64,000 bases of DNA from Amyloporia xantha (taxonomy: Eukaryota; Basidiomycota; Agaricomycetes; Polyporales; Adustoporiaceae). How positions within the stretch are numbered: the stretch's first letter is position 1; each line of letters opens with the position of its first letter. A program made the translations under genes and the position numbers. Positions 14,701 to 26,257 of this stretch are shown here, piece by piece. The stretch is taken from contig JAYKKR010000006.1 in assembly GCA_036971615.1 (NCBI GenBank), positions 1,736,001 to 1,800,000 of the forward strand, given 5' to 3'. The notes beneath the pieces were generated by a model. The model did not search any database and was not told where the DNA came from. It saw nothing but the letters and a program-made list of their open reading frames with translations.

Positions 14701-14763
14701 ATATCGCTTCTGCCTTTGGTGACAAGATTGCAGAATATACAACTAGTTCGTGATAACAGCTAG
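11712..14763 (+). CDS. SPC97: gamma-tubulin complex component 2 (Spc97/GCP2)
   Basis: Subunit of the gamma-tubulin small complex that nucleates microtubules at the spindle pole body. Blocks in GCP2 order: VQEALLLEDLLCVLAG and EGTYITY (12.1-12.25 kb), SSLRDFVERVLPIA, YGLVNHALSAAIRDMLK, LKKLWYYIHPT, RAAGAPYLAML, YWDQ-like EHWDQKYL, ILLTGKYVNIVQECG, then the GRIP2 domain (RYQLLFRFLLHLKHLERSL, DTCLKGCMLTSSKLL). The last coding exon ends DNS-TAG at 14763. Roughly ten introns. The N-terminus is unresolved: ATGs at 11712 and 11736 read into a stop at 11.77 kb, whereas the homologous-looking FYLYCECQQLTGDRPQIVG lies in another frame just after it. Either a small upstream exon or a short indel accounts for this. 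Confidence 0.88.
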
Positions 14764-15161
14764 ATGTCGCAAAGGGCTAAAGAGCGATGGATTCCGATGA
14801 TTCCTTTGTCATGCTCTTATCCCTTACGTTGCTACTGTCGGGACTGGTATGTAGACCACACTGATGAGGACGTGTGCGTATGTGAACGGAGATACGTGTT
14901 GGGGCTCACCTGCGATCCGTACTATAGTCCTTTCTGCAAATTCTGCAAATTTTTGCATTGAGATCATCGATCCAAACATGGATCAACCGCATCAAACTTG
15001 GAGGGGATCATTGGAAGCATTCGGTCAAGGTGAACCGCTGACCAGTAAATGAACTCAGGCCTGAACTGTAGAATAGGCAGAACAGCGACAAATAATTGGA
15101 GGGAGAATTAAAGATGCGGTATTACGCTAGCCTTGATTTACTAGCATACAGTCGACTCGGA
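14764..15161. other. GCP2 3' flank, no gene seen
   Basis: This is the interval between the GCP2 stop and the lowest possible exon of the second DUF7918 gene. Small open frames are present without recognisable features. Confidence 0.4.
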
Positions 15162-16643
15162 TTACCATATTGAAAATTCTCCTGGACGAAAGTAGCCAAG
15201 ACAATTACCCATGAGAAAAGAAGATGCAGGGTAGAACGTAGAGACAGGAACAAAAGACTTAGCCAGAGTTGTGGATAATTCAACCCACTGTTGTTTGGAA
15301 CTACGTGTCGAATAAACGCCAGAGGCAGATTGGCGAATACTGCCTATCGCAGCTTCTAACCATTCAAATTTCGTTTGCATAGTAATCATGATCTCTTGGG
15401 CAAGGCGTCATTGGACAGGCGGTTCGTGTTGCCTTGCGCCTTGCACTGGCATGTACTAAATCTGACTCGCCTGGCGTGTGCGATAGCATTTCAGGTCAAT
15501 GACAGTTGAAGCGCAAGAACCCAAGGGGGACACATACATGAGTCCTGTTTGTGTTACTGCTACTGACGGATACTTGCGCAACTCGAGATTGTGCATCCTG
15601 TGTCACGGCACTGGTAGACAAGACACCTCGTGCCATATTAACCTGGAGAGAAGGAGAATTGACAGGTATCCGCCCCGTGGTTGCATTGGACAACGCTTTT
15701 GAGCCCAATGGCGCATGGATACTTCGCTCCACTCCAATCCCAGTTGTTTTTGTTCGGGTATTTTCCGCTGGTATCTCATATGGTATGATACCCTGTTCCT
15801 CAAGCATCTCTATCCCAGATATGAGAAGAACATCAATTACACGTGAAAAGCATGCGTACCTCGAGAACGATATCTGAAGATAAATCTTATAAACGGTTTA
15901 CCCCTAGGCTCCCGCCATATCGCATTCGGAACATCTGGTGGTATGCGCAGTTCACTCATATCATTCAATAGGCCCCTGAAGGCAAGAGGGTTTCATGGCA
16001 AAGACCAACAATCATACGATAAAATTACCCACAGCCTGCAGTCTGTGCCAGCGTGTTCGCTACAATCATGAGCTGTTCCTAACTCGATGAATGATGGTAA
16101 AGAGCGCCAAAGAACTACTGCAGGTGGTTCCTTATCAACATGGCGTATTCGAAGTTCGAGTACATCTAAGCTTTCTGCCATAGGGTCAACCAGATGTGAG
16201 AGACCGTGGTCATCTAAAGCATAGATCATTTAGCTCGTAATGCCAGCGATGGGTGATTGGTTATATCAGACCTCTTATAACAGAGTTCGGAAAAGTAAAC
16301 AATTTGACAGTATATGCGTCGATATCCATACCACGGAGCTGTCACATGCGATGAGCACGCATAATGTATGAGCCGCAGTTTTGACCGTTCAGCAGGCAAT
16401 CGAAACCAATGTCGTCGTCAGTGAAGTTGAAGTACCGAATGACAAAGCGCTGAAGTAGGCAGCAGCAGAAGTAAGCTGTTTATACGAGGTATTGGGCAAA
16501 ATCAACAACGTCACCTGTCCTGCTTCATTGGCTATAAAACATTGTATTGTTTTACGGTCTCGAGGGCTCACAGTGGTCAAGTACTCCTCCAGAATCTTGT
16601 CTTTGCTCATAATTTTAAACTGAATATCATGGTGTCTCATGTC
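15162..16643 (-). CDS. DUF7918-domain protein, copy 2
   Basis: A diverged relative of the gene at 8.0-9.4 kb. Shared blocks in order: MRHHDIQFKI (start), LEEYLTTVSPRDRKTIQCFIANEAGQ, then after an intron RFVIRYFNFTDDDIGFDCLLNG, LDVLELRIRHVDKE, ELGTAHDCSEHAGTDC, the segment IWREPRGKPFIRFIF, and GMLEEQGIIPYE, which matches GMLQAQGIMPLP of copy 1. The exon at 15.50-15.81 kb is well supported. A further exon down to 15162 (MQTKFEWLEAAIG) could replace the coiled coil of copy 1 but is a guess. No VIDLT-type tail was found. The gene is tail-to-tail with GCP2. Confidence 0.68.
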
Positions 16644-16977
16644 CAACACGTAGACAGTTCGATCGATGATAAGTAGTTGAATATCGCCGAAAAACTAGAA
16701 AGCTCAGCAACTGAAGTTCAAGTATGAGATGAGGGTTCGTGATTCACAACGTCAGTGTCACGCGTTGCACATATGTTTAGCGCTTGTGCGTGCAATTGTC
16801 TGCGACCAATCTGCCACCGGGTCTCAAATTGCATCGACATCAGCTTACTACACAAGCACAAATAATAATTGTGATGAGACAGCTAGCTGCATTTACGAGA
16901 TAGTGCTGGTGGGGTAGAGCTGAAACCACAGGGTTTATTATTTCATTAGATTAGATTAGAAGCTAGATACAGTGTTT

Positions 16978-18771
16978 TCAATGTGAAGAAGTTGCGTATC
17001 TGGGAGACGCGGGTGGGGTGTCTATTGACATGTCATTATCGTGACGTCGTGAGGTAGGTAGCTGTTTGTTATGTAGCTTGAGGTTGCTCTACCAACAGAA
17101 ATAGTAAGCCAAAGCGAACGATGAAATAAGTCGAGATATACATTACCAGACTTCTCTTCAAACCCTTCCATCTAACTTGTGTTTCCACGCTTCGCACCAC
17201 TTCAACCTTTGAAGGTACAGGATTTGATGCGGTGCTGAAAGACGGAGAGACTGGTAGAATATTCAGAGAGGAGATGACGACATTCTAGAATGAATGCAAT
17301 GAGTGAAGATGACGGGGTAGCAGTACAAGGGAATCTTACAGATGGCCTTGTATTGTATTCATCTGTGCGGGCTCCTGAAGAGCCGTTTCGCATCTGCATG
17401 TCACAAGGACCATGTTAAAATCCAACGCATAGCCAAAAACACTCATGGATCGTACCTCATTCCGGGAACGCGCTGCATCGTTCCTTCGCTCCGTCCATTC
17501 AGCCATGGGTGCGCTAGGTATCTAGAGTGGTTGTGAGCTAACAGATACCACACGACACCGTGGCAGCCTCACTGGTAGCGGCATCCACTCGTTAGGGTCC
17601 TCTCGGATACGAGGGAGAGGATCGAAACTCCGTAGGGATTCAACGTCAGAATTGCGATAGATCCCGCCCGAATGACGGTTTTGGAGGGAAGCTATAGCAC
17701 TCCCATCTGTATGCGATTTAGAGTCATATGCGAAGGCCCCGTTCGTATGCGAGTTAACGTGTGGGTGCTTGATTGATGGTGAACTCCGCGAACGGTGGCT
17801 AGCTTGTGAAGCCAAGCTATTGCGTGAAGTATTACTCTTCACAGACCCCACTGTGCTTGCCGAGGTGGCGCTGGCGATAGACTGGAGAGGCATATATTAT
17901 CATCAAAGGCGGACAAAGGGCCGATAGCAAAACGTACAAACTGACTGCAGCTTTCGATATACTCATAGTGCAGATCCCTCTGATGCTCCTTGGGTAAACG
18001 TGTCAGTGGGTCTCTGAACGACTGTAGAAGAAATCCTACCTTAAATTCCTTCCTCTTGCGTATAATGAACTCAGGATCTTCACGACACATTTCCTGCCAC
18101 TCGTACATCTTGATTGCGGAGATCTCCCGCAAGCGCAAACTCGTCTCACTGTCAAGGCAATATTGCGTGAGTGTCGCCTTGTCTTGCCAGCGCACGCGCA
18201 CAGGACTCTGGGTATCGATCTCGATGGCGATGAACCATTGACGGACGCGAGCTTTCCAATCTGGGGTTGTATGGATATGGTCGGTTTCGAGACCATTTGG
18301 AGCGACAGGGAAGCAGAAATGGCGATACACCTCCGGTAAGTCAGTGAGGCTGCGATTCCCGATGGTGCCCATTACATAGACGCGACAGATGTTCCGCTGG
18401 CCTTCTCTCCTCATACGAGCAAACACACAAGGTCTATGTTTACCATAGCAATCCAATCTCTTGTCACTGGGGGCAGAAGAAACAGAGGCTCGACTCGTAG
18501 ACCCAGAGTATGTCTTGCGATTAGGATTGATATTGAGGGCGAGCATGAGCGGAGTCTTGACAGACTCTCGGAGACAATAAATGTCGCCAGCGACAGCAGA
18601 GCCGTCAAGATGAGCGGCAGGAGAGCTCTGACGAGCAGGGCATCGTGAACAGGAGCTCGAGGACATTATGAGCTGTATGGTGTTGGATGACTTACCCTCG
18701 ACTACGCTAAGTCTTAAAGTACCCAACTCCAAGGCGGCCATAGCACAGGCAATCCCTTCAACCATGACCAT
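16978..18771 (-). CDS. uncharacterised protein A (left copy)
   Basis: I do not recognise the family. The conserved core reads VYVMGTIGNRSLTDLPEVY, HFCFPVAPNG, DWKARVRQWFIAIEIDTQSP, then a helical charged part ending EHQRDLHYEYIESCSQF. A Ser/Thr-rich region (17.5-17.9 kb) and a tail ending in RRHDNDMSIDTPPASP (17.0 kb) follow. There is no signal peptide or membrane segment. Introns deduced by comparing the two copies include one with donor GTACGT just after ESCSQF and one with donor GTAAGA after the DEYNTR segment. The start is uncertain: ATG at 18771, or ATG at 18666 (MSSSSCSRCP) in the same frame. The TPPASP site could be a proline-directed kinase target (inference). The gene diverges from B1 with about 470-570 bp between starts. 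Confidence 0.6.
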
Positions 18772-19239
18772 GAGTAGTCGCCAAGGCAGACATTACCCAA
18801 AGAACACACACCATTTCGCGTTACGCTCAGCTATTGTGGATGTGTTCTTCAAGTTGTACAACAGAATTCGAGCAGACCGCCTTCCTCCAAGTGACCATGA
18901 GTTGCATTCAGCCTCGCATTGGCCGGTAAAGTTGTCCACGCCCACAAGATAACAACGGCCTCCGAATACGGTTGCGACGACAAGACAAGGCGAGGACCAA
19001 AGACGCCAACTATAAGGACTAGGGTAGTCGGTGGTAGGTCCCGCCACATGCGAGACATACTTCGATCTCTCAGCGAAGCGCCCGTTGCTAGCGCTTGTGC
19101 GCACCTTGCAATTGTCTAGATGCGACAAGGCCTGCGCTGGTCTGCGACTTTGTTCTATTGATACATGCAGCTCACTGCGGGCCAGGAGCTATATGATACC
19201 CTTTGCGCAAACGCTTAGCGAACAGTTTCTGGATCAACC

Positions 19240-20633
19240 ATGACTATCTTCACTCCTCTCCCTGGCACATATGTGGCTATCCGCATCGACCCCAGAGCAA
19301 TGGCGGAACAATTCGAAGATCCCATTTTGCTGGATGCCTTGCAGAAGTTGTCCCCTAAAATTTACGTAGGCTATGTTGATCAAGTGTGCATATGTGACCT
19401 TACTAACATCGTACTGCATGACTCACAATGAACTTCTCGGATATAATCTGCGTAGATCGTGGATTTCCCTTGGCCAGATAGACCAAGTCACAGGTGCTAC
19501 ATCCAATTTGTTGGTCAAGGTCTTCCAACGCGATTTCCGCACGACCTTATGGACGAAAACATGTCTGCTCCTATCCTCCCGAACACGGAACATCCATTGT
19601 CGCGCGAGGCTCTCCAAACATCCCCTCCATTCCCTTTCCCAGATTGTTATCAGTACTCGCTCGTAGAATGCACGGTTCGTATTCCAACCCAGGACTTCGA
19701 GCCAGAAAGCTTCTTGGTCATTCCGGCAAGGCAGATCATGTTACACGATGGCTACATCGCGGAGGACCTGAACAAACTGAAAGCTGCTGAGGGGAATCAA
19801 CGTGAAACAATTTCTGAAGAAATGTACGCTCACTCGTTCCCTCCTAGTCCGCGCGGAGATTTCGATTCCGACGTAGGTTCCCTGCATGGAACTCAGGATC
19901 GGCACGCGGTATGTGATCCCGAGCACAGTGTACCCCTGCGCGCATGCTCGCCCGAACGGGACGGCTTTCTCAAAGATGCTGAGCTCGATGTTTCCGGAGA
20001 ACAGGACGCGAACTATGTCGGCGATGACGGCTCGTTTGTGTCGTCCCGACATTCCACCCAAAGCGGTCGCCCAGCCAGTCTCAACTCCTCGATACTCGCG
20101 ATGGGCATGGCCTTCATGGATCGACCCGATGATGATCCGGACATCGTTCCTATTGTATACGTGTCACAGGATTTGTCGGTGGTGACCAAGGTACATGATC
20201 CCAATGAGTTCCTTGACGAGAAGGAGGCCATTGTCAAGTGTGTGCTCTTAGTCATAGTCCCGTGAATGCTCACTGACGAAAGGTGCGCAGACTCATCGAA
20301 CAGTCACGCTTGCGGCAGCAACGCTCCTTCGAAGCGAGACAAGCCAATGGTGTCACTGACATCAAGAGCCCCGAAGGCTCGTGGGTTGACCTCGGAAAGG
20401 AACACAGTGATCTTGATCATTGTCAGAAAGACGGCGGACTTCCAAGGCGGCGATGGTGTGACAGTATGTTCAACCATTTCTTATGTTCATAATATCACCC
20501 AACTTACGATGTCTATTGTACGACAGGATTCTTTATCTCAGCGACTCAAACGATCCAGCGAACTCATAATAGAATTGCTCAGCGCGTTTCACATGTAGCT
20601 CGAACAGTTCGCAGACATTTGTGCCTTGCTTAG
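19240..20633 (+). CDS. B-family protein B1, uncharacterised
   Basis: Family unknown to me; five gene-length copies lie in this window. The start MTIFTPLPGTYVAIRIDP is shared by the copies. After an intron come FPWPD, FVGQGLPTRF, PILPNTEHP, PPFPFPDCYQYS, VRIPTQDFEPE, an acidic Ser-rich variable middle, and a second conserved block with DPDIVPIVYVSQDLS and FLDEKEAIVK. A basic helix (LIEQSRLRQQRSFEARQ) and a final exon rich in Arg/His (RVSHVARTVRRHLC, stop at 20633) close it. Four exons are indicated. The last acceptor (GACAG) and the donor GTATGT after TGTGACA keep the frame. No signal peptide and no transmembrane segment are apparent. Confidence 0.65.
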
Positions 20634-21361
20634 ATTCACCTTGAAAGCATCAGTGCTCGCTGTATGTTTATTTTTATACCTTGCTTTTAACTTGATCTCG
20701 AGCTATCTTCTGGATTGTACCGAATATACCCTCTGTAATGCCCATAGATGGATGACTTGCTACTTGGACGGCTGGCGATTGACAATAGACATGGCGTTTG
20801 GGGAGCTGTAAACCTGAATTTCGAGTTCGGTCTCCGAATGGAAGAATGGTCCCGGGATGAGCCATTATGGTGGCCAAATTCACGAGGTCCGATAGATCTT
20901 CTGTTCAATAGCCTTTACAGCGATGACGGAAAGAACTCATTCGATCATGATACCGCTGATTGTTTCCGCTCATGCCACTGCCAGAAAAGTGGCATCAATT
21001 TGATCGAAGCATGCCAGGCGGCACCATCATAATGTCAATGCTCACTATCTAGCGGTAGTATAGGCTTACAATAACCCTATGCTTAGGCCTTTGCAGCACA
21101 CTGTCTGGGATCAAGTATAAGAAGGCGTCGCACGGCGTAGTAACGGAGACAACAGGCCCGACAGCCTTGATCGTTCTTGTTCTAATTGTCATTGCCGATC
21201 GAAGCAACACGAGCTGATTTGTTCCTTCGAGACAATAACTCGGCCACTTCCGCTGGAATTACTCTACTAATTGACTACGTAGACAATCATGGAGGTACTT
21301 ACTCTCTCAGGGTGGTCAGCCCCACTAGCAATTTCCTCGAAACCAAAACTCGCTATTGACA
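20634..21361. other. B1-B2 spacer with repeated downstream tail
   Basis: The first 280 bp belong to the duplicated unit, and similar tails follow B4 and B5. A short frame, LLLGRLAIDNRHGV, recurs in altered form near 41.95 kb. The remainder holds nothing I recognise except the B2 promoter region. Confidence 0.5.
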
Positions 21362-22747
21362 ATGGCGACCTTCACACCCTTACCAGGTACCTATGTCGTC
21401 GTTCGAATTGATCCAGTAGCTATGGTTGAACATCTGGAGGACTCATCGGCTTTAGCTGCTGCTCGCCAGATGTCGCCAGGGAGCTATATCGGCTATGTAG
21501 ATGAGGTGCGTAGGACTTCTTGTCAGTCCCTTGTGTCCATCGCTGAATGTATAGCACCCGCCGTTACCCAGTTCAAGGAATTTCCTTGGCCATTCAAAGC
21601 GACGCATACCTGTGATGTACGATTCGTCGGGCAGGGTCTGCCAACACGGTTCCAGGATGAATTCATGGAACGCGAGATGTGTGTCCCGATTCTACCAAAC
21701 ACGACGCATCCGTCATCGCGGGGGCACCTTCGCCCTCGGCCGCCTTTCCCCTTCCCAGACTGTTATCAGTATTCGTTCGTTGAGGCCGTTGTCCGTATCC
21801 CTACTCAAACATTCGACCCGAAAGCTGCCGTTCGGCTTCCACCCGACGAGGTTCTCGAACACGACAGGTTGCTGGCCGATGATTTTTACAGACGAGCGGT
21901 TCTCAAGCAGGCCAAGGGTGTTCCGGGACCGGCTCTGGAATCAATATCTATCTGGAAGAAAGCTCCATCCAGGCGGTCATCGATACATGACGGGAACCAG
22001 GCGAATCAGGCGGAAACCCACAAAGCAGACGAATCGTGTGAACCCATAGTTGTATCTGACCAACAATCACCTTCGCTTATCCCTCACGAAGCCCAGGACG
22101 AGACAAAAGAGACCAAGGTTGACGATACGCATGCCGAGGTCGGAGATGATGCCTCGAACATAGGAGGGGAGCCTGTGGACGACGACGATTCTGGATCATC
22201 TATGATTGGGTCAGACAGCGATGCTGAGAGCGTGAATTCATCAGTGCGCGCGTTAGAGCAAGCATTCAGAAATAACCCCGACGAAGATCCTGATATCATA
22301 CCCCTCGTTTATGTCTCTCTTGACCTTTCCGAGGTTCAGGAAATACTGGATCCCCTCGGCTTTCTTGCAGAACGTGATGTCATGGTTGAGTGCGTATGTG
22401 ACTTGTCGCGATGTCGAACGTTAGCTGAACCTCCGTAGATTAATCAAACAGTCAAGAGCAAGGCAAGCTGCGGCGTTTGCTCTCGACAGCGTGTTCGATG
22501 ACAAGCAGATTGAGAGCTCTTGGGTTTACCTGGGACCTGAAGATGATGTCGTTTCCAATCCGGCGCTTTCAGAGCCACGGCAGGAGAGGCTTCGGCGTAA
22601 GTCCAATGTCTCTATGCAATTAGCTTTGCTGATCCCCTTCAAGGATTCCGATCACGAGCCGTTAATGTCATACATACTGGACACGGAAGACTCAAACGGG
22701 TTGTAGTACGTGTGGCTCGTGTTATAAAACGACATATGTGTCCCTAG
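21362..22747 (+). CDS. B-family protein B2, uncharacterised
   Basis: Start MATFTPLPGTYVVVRIDP at 21362. It carries the same order of blocks as B1: FPWPFKATHTC, FVGQGLPTRF, PILPNTTHP, FPFPDCYQYS, VRIPTQTFDP, an acidic middle (about 100 residues rich in Asp, Glu and Ser) and DPDIIPLVYVSLDLS. An intron after VE leads to LIKQSRARQAAAFA. Another (donor GTAAGT, acceptor TTCAAG) leads to a basic last exon ending IKRHMCP at 22747, matching the Arg/His-rich end of the others. The middle region is longer than in B1 and unrelated in detail. The frame is intact throughout. Confidence 0.65.
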
Positions 22748-23890
22748 TACGTGTCTACTACCCCCTAATTATTCATTGCTCGGCGGTCGCTTTCCGGTTT
22801 ACCTCGGCTTGGAATATACCCTATCTACTCATTATCAGAGGGTTTTATGTTCTGTATTTGCAAGCAACACAGAGATTTCGTTCCCATTTTCTTCCTAAGT
22901 GTCCTGTGGCGTCCACATCAATGCTGGAATGGAATGTTCATCGACAAGCACCCGGAGCACCGAATGCTCGTGTCAGAGTGGGTGTCATGGTCGCCCGTGT
23001 ACATATTGTTTGACAGGAGCTAGCATTTTTGATTTAGCTGTCACAACGTCAGACTGCGTGATTCACCTAGTGAAGTTTCAGGAAATTTCATCTTTGTAGG
23101 TCAAGGATTCGCATTCCCCTTCCTCGATTACAACTATTGACAGTACTTGCTCGTAGAAAGCGCGGTTCGTATTCCAACTCAGAACTTTACCCAGACAGCA
23201 TCTTGGTTCTTCCGTCAGTTCAAATTACACTACTTGAAGGCTGCATAGCGGAGGACATGAGGAGGACATGAACAAACTGGAGGCTGCTGAGGGAAACGAG
23301 AATAAAAGTGCCCAACTTACGATGTCTGAAGACTCTAGGCTGTCGTAGATCTTCTGGATCTCAGGCTTTTTCCAGTCGTGGCGCACGGTTTCAGCAGTTG
23401 AGATGATCCGGAGAAGTGATAATAAAATCCTTTTGGCTCGTTTCACGTGTATCCCGAGCTTGTAGGTTCTCAGCCGAAAGATCTATCTAACGTCGCTCAC
23501 TATCTGCTTGCCTTGTACACCTTGCTTTGAAGTAGTCGCCAGCTCTTGAATTATCTTCTGGATTATATCGCATATATTCACCTGTGATTCACACAGATTC
23601 AAGTTCGCGAAAGGTCATCTCGATTGTTGGTAGGCAAACGCTTCTGCAATTGTTCATCGGACTCGGAACGAAAAATCTCTGATCCCCTGGCATATGGATT
23701 GAGTAAGTATGGTAGCTATGATCCATAAGGCATAATCTATCTTTTGTTCAGCAGGTCCTTGCACTGACATACCAACAAACGCGAGTCTTATCCGGACGAA
23801 CCAGTCTTGTTCTCCGAGAACGTATTTATCTACTGTCTTGCATTGTTCTTAGAATGTACTTGCTCGTTCCGCCACTGCTGTGTCCCATCG
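22748..23890 (+). pseudogene. decayed B-family copy and spacer
   Basis: Between 23.10 and 23.30 kb, pieces recognisable as FAFPFLDYNY and LVESAVRIPTQNF, then a run like the LHxGYxxEDxNKLEAAEG segment of other B genes, occur with stops and frame breaks between them. The 5' exon and the DPDI block are missing. From 23.43 to 23.85 kb a non-coding stretch matches 43.8-44.2 kb in reverse complement, which sits between B4 and B5. This is a relic of a sixth B copy. The first 350 bp hold nothing I recognise. Confidence 0.6.
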
Positions 23891-25246
23891 ATGACCATTT
23901 TCACCCCTCTACCAGGCAGCTATGTGGTTGTCCGTCTGGATCCTCTCGCAATGGTCGAGCATATGGGTGATCCAGTCCTGCTGGATGCTGCTAGGCAGCT
24001 TACGCCTAGGGCTTACCTAGCCTATGTGGACGAGGTATCTACCTCACCAGGTCTATCTCAAAACCCTTGTTGTTCACAACTTGCTTCCCGTACTAGCTTA
24101 ATGACTTTCCCCTCCCCGATAATCCATTCCATCAGTGTCACCTAGAGTTTGTAGGGCAAGGGCTTCCAACCAGATTCACGGAAGACTTCATGGATTCCAG
24201 TATGTGCGTGCCGATCTTTCCAAACACCGATCACCCTTCCCGCCGAGAGCCGCTTCAGCCCTCCCCGTCATTTCCATTCCCCAATTGCTTCCAGTACTCA
24301 TTTATCGAGGGAGATGTTCGCATCCCAACGCAAGACTTCGAACCAGAGCGTGCTGTCTTCTTACCGCCGGAAGAGGTTGCCAAGCATCAAGCCTACCTGG
24401 TAGAAGATTTTCACAGGCTGGAAGCATTGCGCGAAGCCAACGGTGCCCCTCGTGCCGCTCCTATAGAAAACGCACCTAGTATTGCGGCTGAAGGCACTCT
24501 TCCGGAAGGCCCCATCGACGTCTCTCACCAGCCGGAAGCATCCGTGTCAGGAGACGACCTTCAAGACTCTGCAGCTGACGCATCCCAGCCGTGGCGTAAT
24601 GGTGCAGACGTTTGGCCTGATAACTATATATCTAGCCCGCATTCACCAGTTCCGAGATACATGGATTGTGATGACGATGATGCATCGTCAAGTGATGCGG
24701 CAAGCGAACGTTCAGAAACCCTTGACTCATCGATACTCGCAATGGGCATGGCGTTCACAGGTAACGCACAGGATGGCGATCCCGACACCATTCCAATTGT
24801 CTACGTATCACTGGATCTGTCGGAGGTCACCGAAATACCCCACCCGATTGGCTTTCTCCAGGAAAGAGCTGCCGTTGTGAAGTAGGCTGTGATCCATAGC
24901 TCTGTCGTGCCAGTTATTGAACTACGAACTTTTCCCAGATTGATACAAGAGTCAAGAAAGAGAGAGCAGCAAGCCCTCGACGCTAGGATCGTCAAGACGC
25001 AAACTGAGAAAGGTTCAAATGGCTCCCGTACACATCGATCATATCCTGCATCTTCAACACCGCCACTGAGGTGCAATCGACGTGCGTCTTGCAGTACAAT
25101 TGCGTTGCAGTTTTTTGACATTCTGATTTGATATTCTAGGATGGCAGTCGTCCGTAATCGAATCAACCAAATTCATCACCAGACGCTTGAGACGCACACT
25201 TACTCGTGTTTCTCGCGTCCTTCACAGACATGTATGCCGCTCCTAG
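23891..25246 (+). CDS. B-family protein B3, uncharacterised
   Basis: Start MTIFTPLPGSYVVVRLDP at 23891. The first intron (donor GTATCT, near 24.03 kb) ends before FVGQGLPTRF. The following blocks PIFPNTDHP, FPFPNCFQYS and VRIPTQDFEPE are conserved, the middle is acidic, and DPDTIPIVYVSLDLS is present. A short intron leads to LIQESRKREQQALDAR. The last exon, preceded by acceptor TTCTAG, gives an Arg-rich end (RRLRRTLTRVSRVLHRHVC) with the stop at 25246. B3 is the most diverged of the five together with B2, while B1, B4 and B5 form a close group. Confidence 0.62.
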
Positions 25247-26257
25247 ATTTATTCTCTGCAAGATACCGCGTTGTCCTTCTAGGTCATGTCGTTGTCATAC
25301 GTTTTGGATCGCCCACGCTCTCTGAATTAACTGGACTTACATTTATTTACTCTTCTTATGCCAATATTATATGCAATGGCAATGTCGTTCCGAATTCGAA
25401 AACGATGAAACTCACAACGCGATCGTTATGCTTCCTTTTGCCCATAAGATTATTGCGCACAATGCACATATGTGCAATGCAGTACCTATCCCATATCTTT
25501 TCTTTGTCCGGCGGAAAGTATGATGGCCCAAACCTTGTGCGACATCCTCAAACATTATTTGTTGAAGTACTGGTACAAATGCTCGTTCTCCATTAGCAAA
25601 TAGGAGGTTTTGATCTGCTTGCAGAGAACAATGCTAACATGGCTTCCAGGATCTTCGCGGAATGACGGGAGCAAAGGACTCAAGCTCGCGACGACTTGCC
25701 TGTTGGCTAGACGCGCTGCGATACGTCGAAGCCATGTTAAAAAAATCGACAGCTAGTCCGAACATATGTCTTTATTGAGGTATCGTAGATGGTGGTGGCG
25801 GCCCCTAAGTCTCGTTACCACGAGTCAAAAAATCTTTGCAGCCACCGTTGACGCCTATCGTAATTATGCCACAGAAACTCAAGTATACGGGGAAAAAGTT
25901 CTGGTGGATTGATTACCTTCGTGGCGTCGGACGTTGTGCCTTACGCTCTAGCTGTGCTTCATAAACTTGAAAGAAACCTGCCAGAGAGCGCGGAGGAACG
26001 GATCTTCAGCCTCCACTTGGTCGCCAATGCTCCGAGTGGATGGGCCGCATGGCAACTAACTCATATTACAAGACATCCTGTATATAAGTTTGCGGTCAAT
26101 TCAATGTCCTTTGTCCGTGAACCAACATGATCAATCAAACGCACCATATGTTATATCCATTGTCGAGCTAAAGCACCATTGACACATTAAAAGCCACATT
26201 TCGGCGTAATAGACATTACCAAACAAAGAAACATGCTCTTCCTAAGTAAAGCCGTTG
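25247..26257. other. no supportable gene
   Basis: About 1 kb between B3 and the DnaJ gene. Open frames are short and without recognisable motifs. It lies just inside the left duplicated block and marks the start of the single-copy interior. Confidence 0.4.

Larger units (their letters stand above)
16855..20910. repeat. left arm of a large inverted duplication (gene A + B1)
   Basis: Read in reverse complement, this segment matches 44.3-48.37 kb base by base over long stretches, including gene A, the A/B intergenic region, B1 and a downstream non-coding tail. The outer limit is judged from the last clear match, GTGGTTTC...CAGCTAGCT...TCTCATC near 16.86 kb and 48.37 kb. The tail beyond B1 (20.64-20.91 kb) also matches 41.82-42.08 kb and, more weakly, 44.4-44.59 kb. 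Confidence 0.9.

Noticed and set aside
14764..14961. Cysteine-rich small frame after GCP2 as a secreted cysteine-rich protein
   Set aside because: No signal peptide, starts right at the GCP2 stop, and lacks any regular cysteine spacing.
17860..17960. Apparent one-base deletion (frameshift) in gene A relative to A'
   Set aside because: The difference falls inside a probable intron with donor GTACGT just after ESCSQF and acceptor CTCCAG. Spliced, both copies continue in frame with SIASATSASTVGS.
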